DNA from: Aspidapion aeneum
Taxonomy: Eukaryota; Arthropoda; Insecta; Coleoptera; Brentidae
Length of the DNA: 64,000 bases
Direction: 5' to 3'
NCBI GenBank assembly: GCA_963576565.1
Contig: OY755040.1
Location: 24,618,543 to 24,682,542, forward strand
Positions 13,601 to 23,017 of the stretch are shown here, in pieces (the first letter of the stretch is position 1; each line of letters starts with the position of its first letter). A program made the translations under genes and the position numbers. The notes beneath the pieces are model-generated. The model had not been told where the DNA came from. It was given only the letters and a program-made list of their open reading frames with translations, and did no database searches.

Positions 13601-16600
13601 GGTCCCTGACGTCTATCAGCTGTCAACAAAAACTTGAAGTAACTAAGGTCACTGATCGAGATCGGGTCAGTTTTTTTGGTCCTTTTATGAAAATGCACAG
13701 TTTTTAAAAAAGCATGAAATTCAAAACAAAATCAAGAAAACTATGATTCCTACATTTTTACAAATAAAAATTAGTTTAATTGAACATTATATCAATTTTT
13801 ATTCCTTAAAACACTAAAAATTAATAATTATTTACTTTTTTAAAATTTATCGAAGGTCTAACTGAACAAAAGCAAACTGAACCCATCCGTATCGAAATGA
13901 ACCAAATCAAACCGAATCTAACGGTTCGGTTTGGTTCGGTTCGATTTGCTTAAACTGAACCGAACCTAACCGAATATAGCTAAACCTAACCTAAACAATC
14001 CTAGCGGAACCTAACCGAACATACTCAAACTGAACCAACCTAACCCAACCTAACCCAACCTAACCCAACCTAACCCAACCTAACCCAACCTAACCCAACC
14101 TAACCCAACCTAACCCAACCTAACCCAACCTAACCCAACCTAACCCAACCTAACCCAACCTAACCCAACCTAACCCAACCTAACCCAACCTAACCCAACC
14201 TAACCCAACCTAACCCAACCTAACCCAACCTAACCCAACCTAACCCAACCTAACCCAACCTAACCCAACCTAAGCCAACCTAACCCAACCTAACCCAACC
14301 TAACCCAACCTAACCCAACCTAACCCAACCTAACCCAACCTAGCCCAACCTAACCCAACCTAACCTAACCCAACCTAACCCAACCTAACCCAACCCAGCC
14401 CAACCTAACCCAACCTAACCCAACCTAACCCAACCTGACCCAACCTGACCCAACCTAACCCAACCTAACCCAACCTAACCCAACCTAACCCAACATAACC
14501 CAACCTAACCCAACCTAACCCAACCTAACCAAACCTAACCTACCTATTGTTAATAAATATAGTAAAAGTTGTTAGGTTTATGTCCAGGGGGTAACCATTG
14601 TCCATAATCGTCGGAAATCGAGTTAGGATTAGTGTATGCGACCATAAACATTGAGTGGCGAGTGAGTGTTTGGTCTTCAATTTTTTTAGGGAAATTTTTC
14701 AAAATCTTTTTTTGGGCACTCTGGGCACCCTAATAAACCGTAATCTGGTCACCCTAATCCATCGCAATCAAAGAAAATGGGTAATCGAAGTGTCACAAAT
14801 TTTTTGTTGGTTTCTATTCTTCTTTTATATTATGTAGGACAAAATTATTAATTAAACTAAGTGACCTTATTAAGTAAGACAGCATGATAGTCAAATGACA
14901 TTAGAAGGACATAAACATATGATACCGGCCTGTAGACCGGTCGCGGTGGTCATATAATAATAAATATATACTTTCGCGATGAAAGACCAAAATTTAACTT
15001 AAAATTACTGTAAAGTCCGCAAAAAACATTAAATTTATCGAAATTTATAAAAACATAGATCAGTGTGTGTAACAATTCATCAAGATGTATGAAACTCGAC
15101 CGTGACATGTCAAAAGTTTGGTTCGAAAAAACAAAAACAACTGGATAAAAATCGGTATGTAAGCATTTAAAAAGAAATCATTTTTAAGAAAATCAAATAC
15201 TTTTTGTTAATTTTCATGCAATGCAAAAAAAAGTGCGGAGAAGTGACACTTTCTGAATCAAAATGTGTGAGGGTAAAATCGCACGGTCGCAGAAAAAACT
15301 ATCTATCGTGACGCTACTGAACTTTCTCGTGTTTTAGGAAAAACTATCCGTCAAGACGACTTACCCATGAAATGTTGTTTTTTTATGGATTTTTTTTTCT
15401 TCTTTTGCACAAAAAACAATTTTGGACCATGTTTAAACTCAAATAGTTACTTCTAAACTTGTTTTTAAACGTTTTAAGATTTCTTTTTGTAATATTCCCG
15501 AACAAAATTAAAAAAAAATCATTTCCGTACTTAGACAACATTGTCTATCAGTTTTCCCTGTATACACGGACTAACAGGTAGAATCACTCAAAATACGGCA
15601 GGTGGATTAAAGGTAGCCAGCTGCTTTTCTGTCGCACTTATGCAGTCAGTGTGAAAGAGATAAAAGTACCCTTATATTATCTAGGGTATTATTAGCATGC
15701 AAAATCACCCTATCTTTGTCCGTTTCACATGTTCAATAATGTCTATCTCTGTTTTTATTGTAAAAGAAATACCCGACCATAGGAACCAAATTGGATAGGG
15801 TCAATAAAAAATGCCTTGTCTTTCCGTCTCTAACGCCCTTTTAGGGCGTTATACAACTCAATGTAAAAAACGTAATTTTTTTCATAAAATTTTATAGTGC
15901 TTTTTTGTTACGTATCAAAATACTCTGCCAATATATGGGCCCCTAAGCTCACACTAGGTACTATAGTTATAGTGTACGAGTGAGCTAATATAACTAAAAA
16001 CTGAAATATATTTTATTCAACTCCACACTAAATTACCTTTTGTTTGATACCACACAAGCCATGTTTTGACCTAAACTCAAATTTTTGAAATCCACCCCCA
16101 CCCTTAAAAAAACAAAAACTAACTCAATTACCTTTCGTTTGATATCACACACGCCATATTTTCACTTAAACTCTAATTTTTGAAATATACCCCCACCCTT
16201 TTTTTTAAATAAATTAAAATGTATTTTGTTTAACTCCAGACTCAATTACCTTTCGTTTGATATCACACACGCCATATTTTCACATAAACTCTAATTTTTG
16301 AAATCTATCCCAACCCTTTTTTTGGTTTGTGTTCGGTGGATTTTGTTCATTTTTAAATGGGACCATCTCGACGCAAGACCCAGCCTAGGTACCAAATTTC
16401 ATTGAAATCGGCCAAGCCGTTTTTGAGATATGCGCGTTGGTCGTTACAGACAGACATACAGACAGACGGCGCAACAAAAAAGTTTCAAAATCATCTGAAA
16501 CGCAAAGATATAAAAAAAATTTTGAAATCGGAGCAACTTTTTTTTTCTCGAAAAAATTAGGATCACCATAGCTCACACTACTATAGTATAGTATACGTGT

Positions 16601-17219
16601 GAGCTAAAAACTATTTGCAATATCTGACAATTTCATAACAATTGAACAAGGATCGTCTAGAAATACATATTTAGATTTGGAAAAAATTGCTAAAAATACC
16701 CTATTTTTCACGAATTCTTCCAATTTTGCCAAATTAAATTTTTTTTATCTAGACTAGCGTTAGTCCAATTGTTGAGGTATAAAATGTTTACCCCTTCGTC
16801 GAAGGGTGTAGCCAGTTTTGCCTAAAGCTGCACAGAAGAAAGTTTCTTTCTCAAGCTTTTTTAAATTAAAAAGTTGATATTTGAGAAATAAATAAATAAA
16901 TAAACGTGACAAAAGGGCACTATAAAATTATGTAAAAAAATCGCCGTAGCACGTAAACTAAGGAAGAAGATTTTTATACAGTTACCACATGAAAAATACA
17001 AACATTTTATTTTTTTAGCGTCCCTGGCATCAATACGACTCGAGCTACCAAATAATGTTCAAAGTAGGCATGGGGCAGAGCCCTGAGCCGCCAGAAGACA
17101 TGAACAACGAAGGGTTAGATTTTCTAAAGCTTTGCTTCAAACATAACCCCAAGGAAAGGGCGTCGGCCGACGAATTGTTGGAACACTCGTATGTTAAAGT
17201 TGGTCGCGATTTAAACTAG
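1391..17219 (+). CDS. Mekk1: MAP3K4/Mekk1-like MAP kinase kinase kinase, 3' part of gene (7 exons)
   Basis: Ser/Thr kinase at the top of the stress (p38/JNK) MAP kinase cascade; known family members phosphorylate MAP2Ks. Seven exons with consistent phases join into about 409 codons: 1391-1613, 5171-5408, 7100-7267, 7527-7671, 9922-10068, 10177-10283 and 17019-17219. The kinase domain shows the glycine loop GQGRFGKV, catalytic Lys in [19 protein letters not shown] as [14 protein letters not shown] and [18 protein letters not shown]. The WQRG motif before the glycine loop and the RAADIWS/GCVVIEM wording are those of MAP3K4 rather than MEKK1-3. All catalytic residues are intact, so this looks functional. 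Upstream exons (regulatory N-terminus) lie outside the window. The last intron, 10284-17018, is swollen by transposons and a decamer array. No AATAAA occurs in the first 240 bases after the stop. Confidence 0.93.
2005..2144. mobile_element. Short MITE nested in the hAT element
   Basis: A 140-bp element whose ends, ACCCTGTTTCCACCAATGC and its inverse, are near-perfect inverted repeats of almost 30 bp. Related sequence recurs at 24285-24310 and in decayed form near 25330-25505. Confidence 0.75.
2163..2721. mobile_element. Foldback element with AGGGACC ends
   Basis: The left end AGGGACCTATTGCAAT is repeated at 2285 as AGGGACTTATTGCAAT. The right side carries the inverse twice (near 2560 and 2710), so the arms hold two nested inverted pairs with GTGCCGGGCACTATTC-like motifs. 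A relative with AGGGACTTATTGGAAT ends lies at 55260-55540. Confidence 0.7.
3080..3350 (-). mobile_element. Possible tRNA-derived SINE
   Basis: On the minus strand, a stretch with GGTCTTGAAGTCCGC followed about 25 nt later by GTGCGTTCGATTCCCATG resembles a tRNA-like head with a pol III B box (GTTCGATTCC). It is followed by a roughly 170-nt unrelated body. I cannot fold a full tRNA cloverleaf, and ends and target duplication were not identified, so the class is tentative. Confidence 0.4.
3340..3480. repeat. Dispersed AGAAAGAGATA repeat
   Basis: This stretch around TATCTAAAATAAAATTAGTG, GAGAAAGAGATACAAAAC and GGCGACATCGCGATG is closely matched at 6608-6720 and more distantly at about 40262-40345 and 63650-63730. 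It is a dispersed non-coding repeat; class unknown. Confidence 0.5.
4258..4850 (-). pseudogene. LINE reverse transcriptase C-terminal fragment
   Basis: On the minus strand, frames spell typical C-terminal signatures of insect non-LTR retrotransposon polyproteins. [13 protein letters not shown] lies upstream. Then follow [31 protein letters not shown] and [11 protein letters not shown], which match the familiar (R)ISR-D-I-NE ... WYGHV-RM ... LEW-P-GRR pattern. Frame changes and stops separate the parts, and the endonuclease and catalytic RT core are missing. Dead 3' fragment inserted in MAP3K4 intron DNA. Confidence 0.75.
5171..5408 (+). CDS. Mekk1: MAP3K4-like, exon b: pre-kinase region and glycine loop
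   Basis: 238-nt exon after acceptor ATTAATAG, ending at donor GTACTT, in phase 0. It codes for a Lys-rich start, a helical stretch ([20 protein letters not shown]) and then [17 protein letters not shown], which contains the nucleotide-binding glycine loop. The WQRG motif directly before the loop is typical of MAP3K4. Confidence 0.92.
5720..6612. mobile_element. Foldback element with three internal tandem units
   Basis: Arms beginning AGTTGAGTGG ... TCCCGTGGGATAG and ending CTATCCCACGGGATA ... CTCTCAACT are inverted repeats. Inside, a unit with GACGTCATAAATCCAAGATGG followed by a TTTTTTCATGTTTTTTC-like stretch is repeated three times about 200 bp apart (near 5780, 5975 and 6188) and once inverted near 6450. 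No coding capacity. Confidence 0.7.
6807..6864. repeat. Perfect 58-bp palindrome
   Basis: Two 29-base arms meet with no spacer between A6835 and T6836. The outer ends are AACCTGTCGCGACG and CGTCGCGACAGGTT. Every position is symmetric. See findings. Confidence 0.9.
7100..7267 (+). CDS. Mekk1: MAP3K4-like, exon c: catalytic lysine and C-helix
   Basis: 168 nt, 56 codons, phase 0 at both ends (acceptor TCCTTCTAG, donor GTAATT). It contains [12 protein letters not shown], with the ATP-anchoring Lys, the C-helix Glu in GEMKILEG, and [15 protein letters not shown]. This corresponds to subdomains II-IV of the kinase. Confidence 0.93.
7527..7671 (+). CDS. Mekk1: MAP3K4-like, exon d: hinge region
   Basis: 145 nt between acceptor TTTTTGTAG and donor GTAAGT. 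It codes for [17 protein letters not shown], i.e. the hinge with the MEYC-EGTL signature of MAP3Ks, then the E-helix up to ALHFNG. It ends with the first base of a Gly codon that is completed by the next exon. Confidence 0.93.
7978..8070 (+). pseudogene. LINE endonuclease fragment
   Basis: About 31 codons with [14 protein letters not shown] and IKGLGLLI match the start of the apurinic-type endonuclease domain of I/Jockey-like non-LTR retrotransposons (the IQEPW motif carries the catalytic Glu). No continuation is found. Short dead fragment in intron 4 of the kinase gene. Confidence 0.65.
8071..9202. other. Intron DNA, no gene seen
   Basis: Intron of the MAP3K4-like gene. It contains a poly-C-flanked stretch near 8281-8325 (GGGCGTACGAAGCAGCAGGG...) resembling one arm of the element at 20951-21092. 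There is a 70-codon open frame at 8510-8722 that matches nothing I know. Nothing else is recognisable. Confidence 0.4.
9203..9846. mobile_element. Foldback cluster
   Basis: An 85-bp motif (AATCAAACAAGTTTCGTGG ... GAAAGCCAAACCT) occurs in direct orientation at 9207-9290 and 9692-9776 and inverted at 9776-9815. Around the last pair, CGTGGAATTTCGTACCCGTG (9663) and its inverse (9819-9838) extend the arms, giving a tight hairpin at 9652-9846. Confidence 0.7.
9922..10068 (+). CDS. Mekk1: MAP3K4-like, exon e: catalytic loop and DFG
   Basis: 147 nt after acceptor ATTTCAG, donor GTGAGT. It codes for [13 protein letters not shown] (catalytic Asp and metal-binding Asn) and [12 protein letters not shown] (DFG), then the activation segment up to GLVGTQ. 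Human MAP3K4 carries HRDIKGANIFL at the same place. Confidence 0.94.
10177..10283 (+). CDS. Mekk1: MAP3K4-like, exon f: APE motif and F-helix
   Basis: 107 nt; only a 108-bp intron separates it from the preceding exon, the shortest intron in the window. It codes for [20 protein letters not shown] and [15 protein letters not shown]. Donor GTAAGA, phase 0. Confidence 0.94.
10440..10597. mobile_element. 158-bp MITE with 3-bp TAC target duplication
   Basis: The ends GGGCGTGTCCTTAAATTACG and the inverse of GTAATTTAGGGACGTTCCC form imperfect terminal inverted repeats. TAC flanks both sides (10437-10439 and 10598-10600). A 3-bp target duplication and these ends suggest a PIF/Harbinger-type MITE. A related end fragment lies near 63820-63860. 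Confidence 0.65.
10854..11531. mobile_element. Foldback MITE, CACCCTGTATA ends
   Basis: TATACAGGGTGTTTCAAC at the left and its inverse at the right bound a 678-bp element. Its arms of about 330 bp each are inverted copies meeting near 11190. The TA at each end fits Tc1/mariner-type insertion. No open frame. Confidence 0.85.
11682..12145. mobile_element. Foldback element with GGCG-rich arms and 9-bp target duplication
   Basis: Ends GGGAATGGGACAA and TTATCCCCTACCC are imperfect inverted repeats. The 9-bp ATCTTGACT is duplicated exactly on both sides (11673-11681 and 12146-12154). The right arm has repeated GAATTATCCC/AATCGGCC-type motifs, the left arm AATTCGCCGCG. A 9-bp duplication fits Mutator-like elements. 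Centre AT-rich and non-coding. Confidence 0.7.
12933..13370. mobile_element. Foldback element with GGCGCC tandem motifs in both arms
   Basis: The left arm carries repeats of GGCGCCGGGCCAACTC-like motif and the right arm the inverse (GCGCCCAGTTGGC, five times). Inner arms CGATAAAATGTGCAGAT and CATCTGCACATTTTATC are also inverted. The GC-rich ends stand out from the AT-rich surroundings. Built like the element at 11682-12145. No clear target duplication found. Confidence 0.75.
13371..14033. other. Intron DNA with GAACC-rich lead-in
   Basis: No gene is seen. From about 13860 the sequence becomes rich in AACCGAACCTAAC-like pentamers, in both orientations near 13920-13950, and grades into the decamer array that follows. 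Confidence 0.5.
14034..14546. repeat. Telomere-like decamer array (TTAGG alternating with TTGGG)
   Basis: About 50 tandem copies of CCCAACCTAA, i.e. the insect telomere pentamer CCTAA alternating with CCCAA, with few variants (for example near 14274, 14342 and 14395). It lies inside the last intron of the MAP3K4-like gene, so it is interstitial. Confidence 0.95.
14547..15916. other. Intron DNA, no gene seen
   Basis: AT-rich sequence. A small GC-rich hairpin, CCGGCCTGTAGACCGG, lies near 14926-14941, and a short inverted repeat CTAACGCCC/GGGCGTTA near 15829-15850. It otherwise shows no recognisable element or frame. Confidence 0.4.
15917..16605 (-). mobile_element. Twin-hairpin repeat family, copy 3
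   Basis: Full-length copy on the minus strand, from AAAATACTCTGCC to the terminal hairpin ending GTGTGAGCT. It has the internal tandem units and the GACAGACATACAGACAG tract. Confidence 0.85.
17019..17219 (+). CDS. Mekk1: MAP3K4-like, last exon: C-lobe and stop
   Basis: 201 nt with 66 codons and TAG. It codes for [46 protein letters not shown] and [14 protein letters not shown]. This is the C-lobe with the conserved Arg of the last kinase subdomain (PKERASA). The protein ends just after the kinase domain, as in other MAP3K4 proteins. Confidence 0.94.
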   Translation, partial: RPWHQYDSSYQIMFKVGMGQSPEPPEDMNNEGLDFLKLCFKHNPKERASADELLEHSYVKVGRDLN

Positions 17220-17468
17220 AATGTTAGGGTAAGCGAAAGAAATTGTATTTTTTATACAGGGTCTTCCATTTATTTCCGTAAATAGGGCACTCTACGAAAA
17301 CGGCAAACAAACCAAGGCAAGGCCAAAAAACAACAAAGCGTTTTTCCATAAGGCTAGATCTACAAGATTCCTAAAGTGCATGTAGGAATATGAACTTCAT
17401 AAGTTAAACAGAAATGCTATATAAAATTGTGCTCCGAATGGCATTTGAAATAATGCCCTTACTGAATT

Positions 17469-18927
17469 CACGGTCCCTGGCTAATCCCAGAAAAATTTGA
17501 CATATCCGAAGACTGGTCTAAGGTCTTTGGATATGTCGAATTTTTCACGTCACTGGTGGTCCAGTTGATTTTTGTAAAGAAAAGTTAGATATGATCTAAA
17601 CAACTAATATTTTTTACTGTTTTTTAGTATATTCTTATAAAATAATATTTTTGAGACATTCCAGTTCGAAGAAAATAATGTGTTCGTTTCAGCTTCAAGA
17701 GTAATCCGCTAACCTACACATTTGTTTACTTCCCAATTTCTCGGTTTACCTTTGATACCAAACGATCACATTCAGTTTGACCTGTATTTTAAGTTTTGTG
17801 TAATAAAAAATAAAGCGGGCTAAGAAAAAATAACGACAATACGTCTAAAAAATTATATTTTATAAGGATGTACTAAAAAACAGTTGGAAAATTGTCTTGG
17901 TTTCCAAAAAATTCCAAAAATATTAGTTCTTCATTTCATATCTAACTTTTGTTTACAAAAATCAGCTGGACCAATAGTGGCGTGAAAAATTCGACCCATA
18001 TACAGTGTCCCCCATAATGTTCGCAACATATGGGATAATATTTTATTTGTGAGATATGGGAAAATTTTTTATATACGATCAATCCTGCTTGTCATGGCGG
18101 CAAATCCAAAAAATTAGGCATGAAAACCCAAAAAGTGAGGTTAAATCGCAAAATATCGAAAAAAGTTATTTGAAAAAAGTGTTTAGAATGTGATTTTAGG
18201 GTCCTCTATGAAATTTGGAGCAATAATATTACAAAATAAGAAATACCCTATTTTTGACCCTAGCCTTATTATGAATTAATTTTATACAGATTTTATTATT
18301 GAAATAGTTTAAGTAACGCAATATTTAATGGATAAAGGTAAAATGATTCCAAATTCTTAATTGAAGTCGTTCATAAAAAATTTAATAAAAATATCCGATT
18401 AGCACATGTACCTTTCTTGTTGCAATGGCCTTTTTTTAACAGTTTGTAAGGTTTCCGTGAACAGTTTGTAAGGTTTCCGTGAATAAAGAATTTGGAATTA
18501 TTTTATATTTGCCCATTACATATTGCGTTACTTGAACTATTTCAATAATAAAATCTGTATAAAATTAATTCATAAGGCTAGGGCCAAAAATAGGGTATTT
18601 CTTATTTTTTATTATTATTGCTCCAAATTTCATATAGGAGACCCTAAAATGACATTCTAAACACTTTTTTCAAATAACTTTTTTCGATATTTTGCCATCT
18701 AACCTCACTTTGTGGGTTTTCATGACTAATTTTTTGAATTTGCCAGCATGACAACGATCACGTGACTAATGTCAAAATGTCTTTCTAGGTTATTCAACAA
18801 GCAGGATTGATAGTATATATTTTTTTTTCCCATATCTCACAAATAAAACTTTTTCCCATATGTTGCGAATATTATGGGGGACACTGTATATATAAGATCC
18901 GAAGACCGGTCTATCCTAGGGACCGTG
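17469..18927. mobile_element. Foldback transposon with CACGGTCCCT ends
   Basis: Ends CACGGTCCCTGG and CCTAGGGACCGTG are inverted. The inner arms (GTCCAGTTGATTTTTGTAAA at 17559 and its inverse near 17950-17985) are palindromic. A different foldback (17999-18890) has jumped into its right arm, splitting it. Starts about 250 bp after the kinase stop codon. Confidence 0.75.
17999..18890. mobile_element. Nested foldback with TATACAGTGTCCCCCATAA ends
   Basis: An 892-bp element with long inverted arms. Both arms contain AACAGTTTGTAAGG/ATTCTTTATTC-type and CAATCCTGCTTG motifs in opposite orientation. The centre lies near 18440. TA at both termini fits Tc1/mariner-type insertion. Younger than the element it interrupts. 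Confidence 0.8.
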
Positions 18928-20483
18928 TACTCAATTAGCTAATTATCTGATTTACTTACGACAAAAAACATTTTTGTGACTTTGCACATAGTCCCGAACT
19001 GATCAAGTCAGTATGATAAAACCAAATGCGGCATCGTGCAGATTTTTTGCTTCTAGCACCATCTATGCGGTCAGCTTGAAATTAAAAATACCAAACGCAT
19101 TTGTTTGTCGATCTATGGCATTCGACTTTTTCGACTGTTACTCGGAGTTGAAAAAGTATTAACAATGGATAAAAATTGGTTAAAAAAAAATTATATGGTT
19201 TTCAAGTAAAAAACGATAAAAAAAATCAGTTTTTATCCTAACTTGGAAAGTGTATAAAAATCAGAGATTATAGAACAGCTAGGGAATGGATTTCACAACC
19301 AACCAGAATAAAAAAGTGGGTACACCATGCATTTGACATTACCATTGAAAGAGCTGAAAATTTGACTGAAATAGAGGCACTTGTAAGCAACCCGTTAGCC
19401 TTACCAAACTTACTATGTAATGTTTTAAGGCCCTGAACAGTTTTGAACAGTTAGATTTTATCCCAAAATTTAGTGTCTCGCCCAAACTGATAGCTAGCCG
19501 TTTTGGAGGGCTAGGCATACAGTAGTGGTGAGAAATAACTCAAAAGTGAGCCACAAGAGACCCACTGGTGGTCGCTGGTGGCCCACTCACATGTATTTAT
19601 TTAAGTATATTGGTTTAATCTGTGTGTTTTTACACTTTGACCCAATATTGAATTATATTGGAACTATGCCTTATGAAAAAACGCTTAGTTGCTTTATATT
19701 AAAATCGGATAATTAGAGGCCCAAATTTTCGTTTTGACACACCCTGTATATAAAAAAATATATTTTTATTTTGTTTTTTTGTGTGTGTGTGTAAAGTCGT
19801 TGGTTTTACAATATTGTTAAAAATATTGTTTTCATTGTCATTGTTATGTTTGATGACTTTTTTGTGATACTTTTATGCAGTTTTAACAAAATTATATAAT
19901 TAAAATTATAGTAAATGGGTTTGAAAAAAATCGCACTTACATACATATCTCAGATAGTTATATCTTGTTACTTATTTCTTCGATTTGAATAAAATTTGTG
20001 CATTGCAGACTAATTTGAAAATGTGCCTTTTTGGCATTTCAATGATCTTTTTTTAGTGTTTGTTTAAAATTTTAAAAAAGGTCCTAGTGATGATCTTTAT
20101 TTTAACGTTTTTATAAAGAATTAGCTGTCAACCTTAAAACTCAAAGATACCTACTTTGAAGTTTAAAACTTTTTTTTTCTGTTACCTACTATTACTAAGC
20201 AGGTTTATTCCTCAAATGAAATGAACTTGTTATTGCATTTTTAGAGCCAGGGAAAGTTTTTAAACAGAAATTTTTTATTTTATACTTAAAGCAAATATTT
20301 TTAAATATATATTTTTAACCGGAAGCTCAAGGGCTAAAAGCTTAATTATTTTTTATAAAAATTTGAAAAAAAAAGTTTTGTATAATATTTGTTGTTGTTG
20401 TTTGAAAAGTTGTATTATTTTTATTAAAAATATTTTTACAAAGACAAATAACCATTATTGCTTTACTGAATAAATAGATTTTT
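18928..20483. other. Intergenic AT-rich DNA
   Basis: Region between the kinase gene and the ABITRAM gene. It contains GAGCCACAAGAGACC near 19550, a motif shared with the insertion at 34452-34540, and a CACACCCTGTATATA end near 19736-19752. No gene is supported. Confidence 0.4.
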
Positions 20484-20820
20484 CTATATTTGAAATAATA
20501 TTAAAATGTTTAAAGTTTGTGATATCATCCCCAATGTTCTAAAATTTAAACATTTATTTGACAAAAATGTATATGTTATTCTTAAACTTAAGTTATCAAA
20601 TTTAAAATTGCCAAATGAACAAATTATGCTTTTAAAAAGAAGTTTAAGGCCTGATCCACATTTTGCTCTTTTGGTGCTATTTACAAAAAGAATATGCACA
20701 TATTTTTTTCTTGTTTTCAGATTTTTAACTTTTTGTTGAAGTTTCTTTATTTGCTTAGGTGATTTTGCTAATATTTTTAAATAAAAAATAGCATATTTTT
20801 CTTCTTTTTCTAACAAAGAG
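20484..20820 (-). pseudogene. Possible fragment of a P-element/THAP-type transposase
   Basis: A minus-strand frame of about 110 codons follows an acceptor-like TTTTCTCTTTGTTAG. It includes SPKQIKKLQQKVKNLKTRKK, a basic coiled-coil segment of the kind found after the THAP finger in P-type transposases. The finger itself and the catalytic core are not seen. This rests on one motif, so it may be a chance frame. Confidence 0.22.
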
Positions 20821-20950
20821 AAAATAGAAAATAGCTGCCAGCACTGAAAAACTAAACTGCGGATTCAGCCTTATTATTATATTATATCAAATGTCCATTT
20901 TGTTTTTAATCATGACATTATTTCAGTACTTAAATTTGCAAGCTGTCTAC

Positions 20951-21092
20951 AAGGGCGTATCCAGGCTGGGCAGCTGCCCCCCCCCCCCTTTCTTATAATA
21001 TTTCTTAAAACAAGCCATTCAAATTGAAATAGAAGAAGACCATAGAATTTAGAAGCCTGCCCCCCTTATGTTTTGGACTGGATACACCCTTG
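20951..21092. mobile_element. Short inverted-repeat element
   Basis: AAGGGCGTATCCAGGCTGGG at the left and GGACTGGATACACCCTT at the right are inverted repeats, with poly-C stretches just inside each. Non-coding MITE-like element of about 140 bp. Confidence 0.6.
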
Positions 21093-21519
21093 GCCTAGAC
21101 AAGGTTTATTGGGCCCTTAATAAATTTTGACAGTTGTTTCACATCTGTCAAATGTATCCTGGGTCTCTAGGTTTATTTGCCGATATACCTAATAGCCTAA
21201 AATACTGGCAAAAGGAAATAAAAACAATTATTATAGCTGCCCTGAAAAAAAAACAGACAATTTCAACCCAAAGATTATTGAAGTGCACAATTTGATAAAT
21301 TTCAACTAAGGTTTACAAAAAAAACAATAAACAATGTCAAAATGTTTAGTGTTGACCCATGTTTTAATAAACATAGATGCGCGGTAGCCAAAATCGGTCC
21401 AATCTAGCCAGTCTTATCTTAAAAATGGTGTTAAAGTAAGTATAGAAAGAGTATTATTGGACTATTGGGTATATTGGTTTGGGTTATTTCATATGAAATC
21501 ATCCAAATAAAAAAGATGT

Positions 21520-22445
21520 TTTGGCGATTATCTTTCCGATTTTGATGATTGGTACATTTATTCTGATGGTAAGAAGTAAACGATCTGATTTCAAATTTTT
21601 CTGACCAATACCTTTTTTCAATTTTTTTTCAAATTGTTGCAAATCATAAAAATAGCCAATTTAGCTCAAACATATACTAAAATAAATTAAAATATCAGGC
21701 CATTGAACGAGGTATCACATAGTGTATTTTTTATAAAAAACAAAATTGAAATTTCTTGAAAAAATAGGTAATGTTTTCAAAAAGTATTTTTTTTTATATT
21801 TTTTCCCTAATGTTTTACTAAGATCCTCAACAAAATTCAGAATGCAGAAATTATGGTTTCATGTCAAAAAAAAGTTTACAATCAAAATACATGGAAAAAT
21901 AGTAGGAAAATAGTCATTTTCTTGATAAAATATAAAAAGCAGCCAATTCAAAGGAAAAATAACTAAATTGTTTCAATCAAAAAAAATTATATAAAAAAAA
22001 TAAATTATGATTTTCTATTTTTAATTAAAGTAATACTCTCTAGTATACATAACACTGTCATTTTATCTCTTAAATGTCACTTTTATGTATTTTATCAAGA
22101 AAATTATAATTTTTCCATTTATGTTTATTGTTAACATTTTTTTTCAACATAAATCCATTATTTTTCCATTCTGAAATGTGATGAGGATCTTGCTAAATAA
22201 TTATTAAAAAAAAAAAATATATTGTTTTTCAAAAAAACTAAAAAATACTCTTTAAAAAAATATCCATTCTTGCAAAAATTTCAATTTTGTTTTTTATAAA
22301 AAAATATGTCATTTGATTGGTATTTTAAAGACCTTTCCAATAAGTGCTATATCAATACCCTGGCTTTTGATTTTCAAAAATTTATGTAGCATTCTTTATG
22401 GGTAGAATGAATGTACCAAAAATTATCAAAATCAGTTGTATGGTC
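21520..22445. mobile_element. AT-rich foldback element
   Basis: The left arm (GATTTTGATGATTGGTACAT near 21538) and right arm (inverse near 22413-22436) are inverted, as are AAGATCCTC (21820) and GAGGATCTTG (22180). The fold is imperfect, so this is an old element. It lies just downstream of the ABITRAM 3' end. Confidence 0.6.
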
Positions 22446-22574
22446 TGCCACACCTTGGGTTGAGTTGATATGAAATGATGTTTACTTTTTATTTTTTAAT
22501 TAGAAACGCTTGGTTAGGCTATAGTTTTTAGAATAGCAGACTGAAGAGAAGTTTAAAAAAAAACAAATATAAAT

Positions 22575-22580
22575 TTTATT
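22575..22580 (-). terminator. Poly(A) signal of Abitram
   Basis: AATAAA on the minus strand 17 bases after the Abitram stop codon. Confidence 0.6.
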
Positions 22581-22596
22581 TAAAACAAAAATATTT

Positions 22597-23017
22597 TTAT
22601 TTTTTATTCTCTACATATTCACTATATTCTTTCTCTGTCAGCAAATTAGACTTGCTTATTCTTTCACTCAACATTTCAATTTTTTGTGGAAACAATACCC
22701 CAATATAACCCAACCCTTTATAGTCTGTCACTAAGAGTTGTGGATCTTTTAAAATATGTTTATTCACTTCAATTAAAGAACCTGACACACAGGCATAGAT
22801 GGGATACAACTTTTCATCATCTTTACACTTAATATGACACAAAATTGTGTCTTTTTTTAGTTTTTTTGCACCATGCTTTTTTTTACCTGATATTGTAATA
22901 TCCTGGAGGTTTTCTCCATTTAATGTGTTAAAATCTATTTTTTCTATTGTCTTCTTGTGACGAAAAATATCGTGGCCATGTGCTAGTGAGATCAAGGATA
23001 GTCTGTTTGTGTGAAAT
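22597..23017 (-). CDS. Abitram: Abitram exon 2
   Basis: 421 nt after a TTTTTTTCAATTTTAG acceptor. It carries most of the conserved glycine-cleavage-H-like core and the C-terminal LLTEKEYSEYVENKK, ending in TAA at 22599-22597. Confidence 0.9.

Noticed and set aside
14034..14546. True chromosome end
   Set aside because: The array lies inside an intron whose flanking exons join in frame, so it is interstitial.
20506..20739. Plus-strand 77-codon frame
   Set aside because: Low-complexity hydrophobic frame antisense to the possible transposase fragment; no supporting signals.
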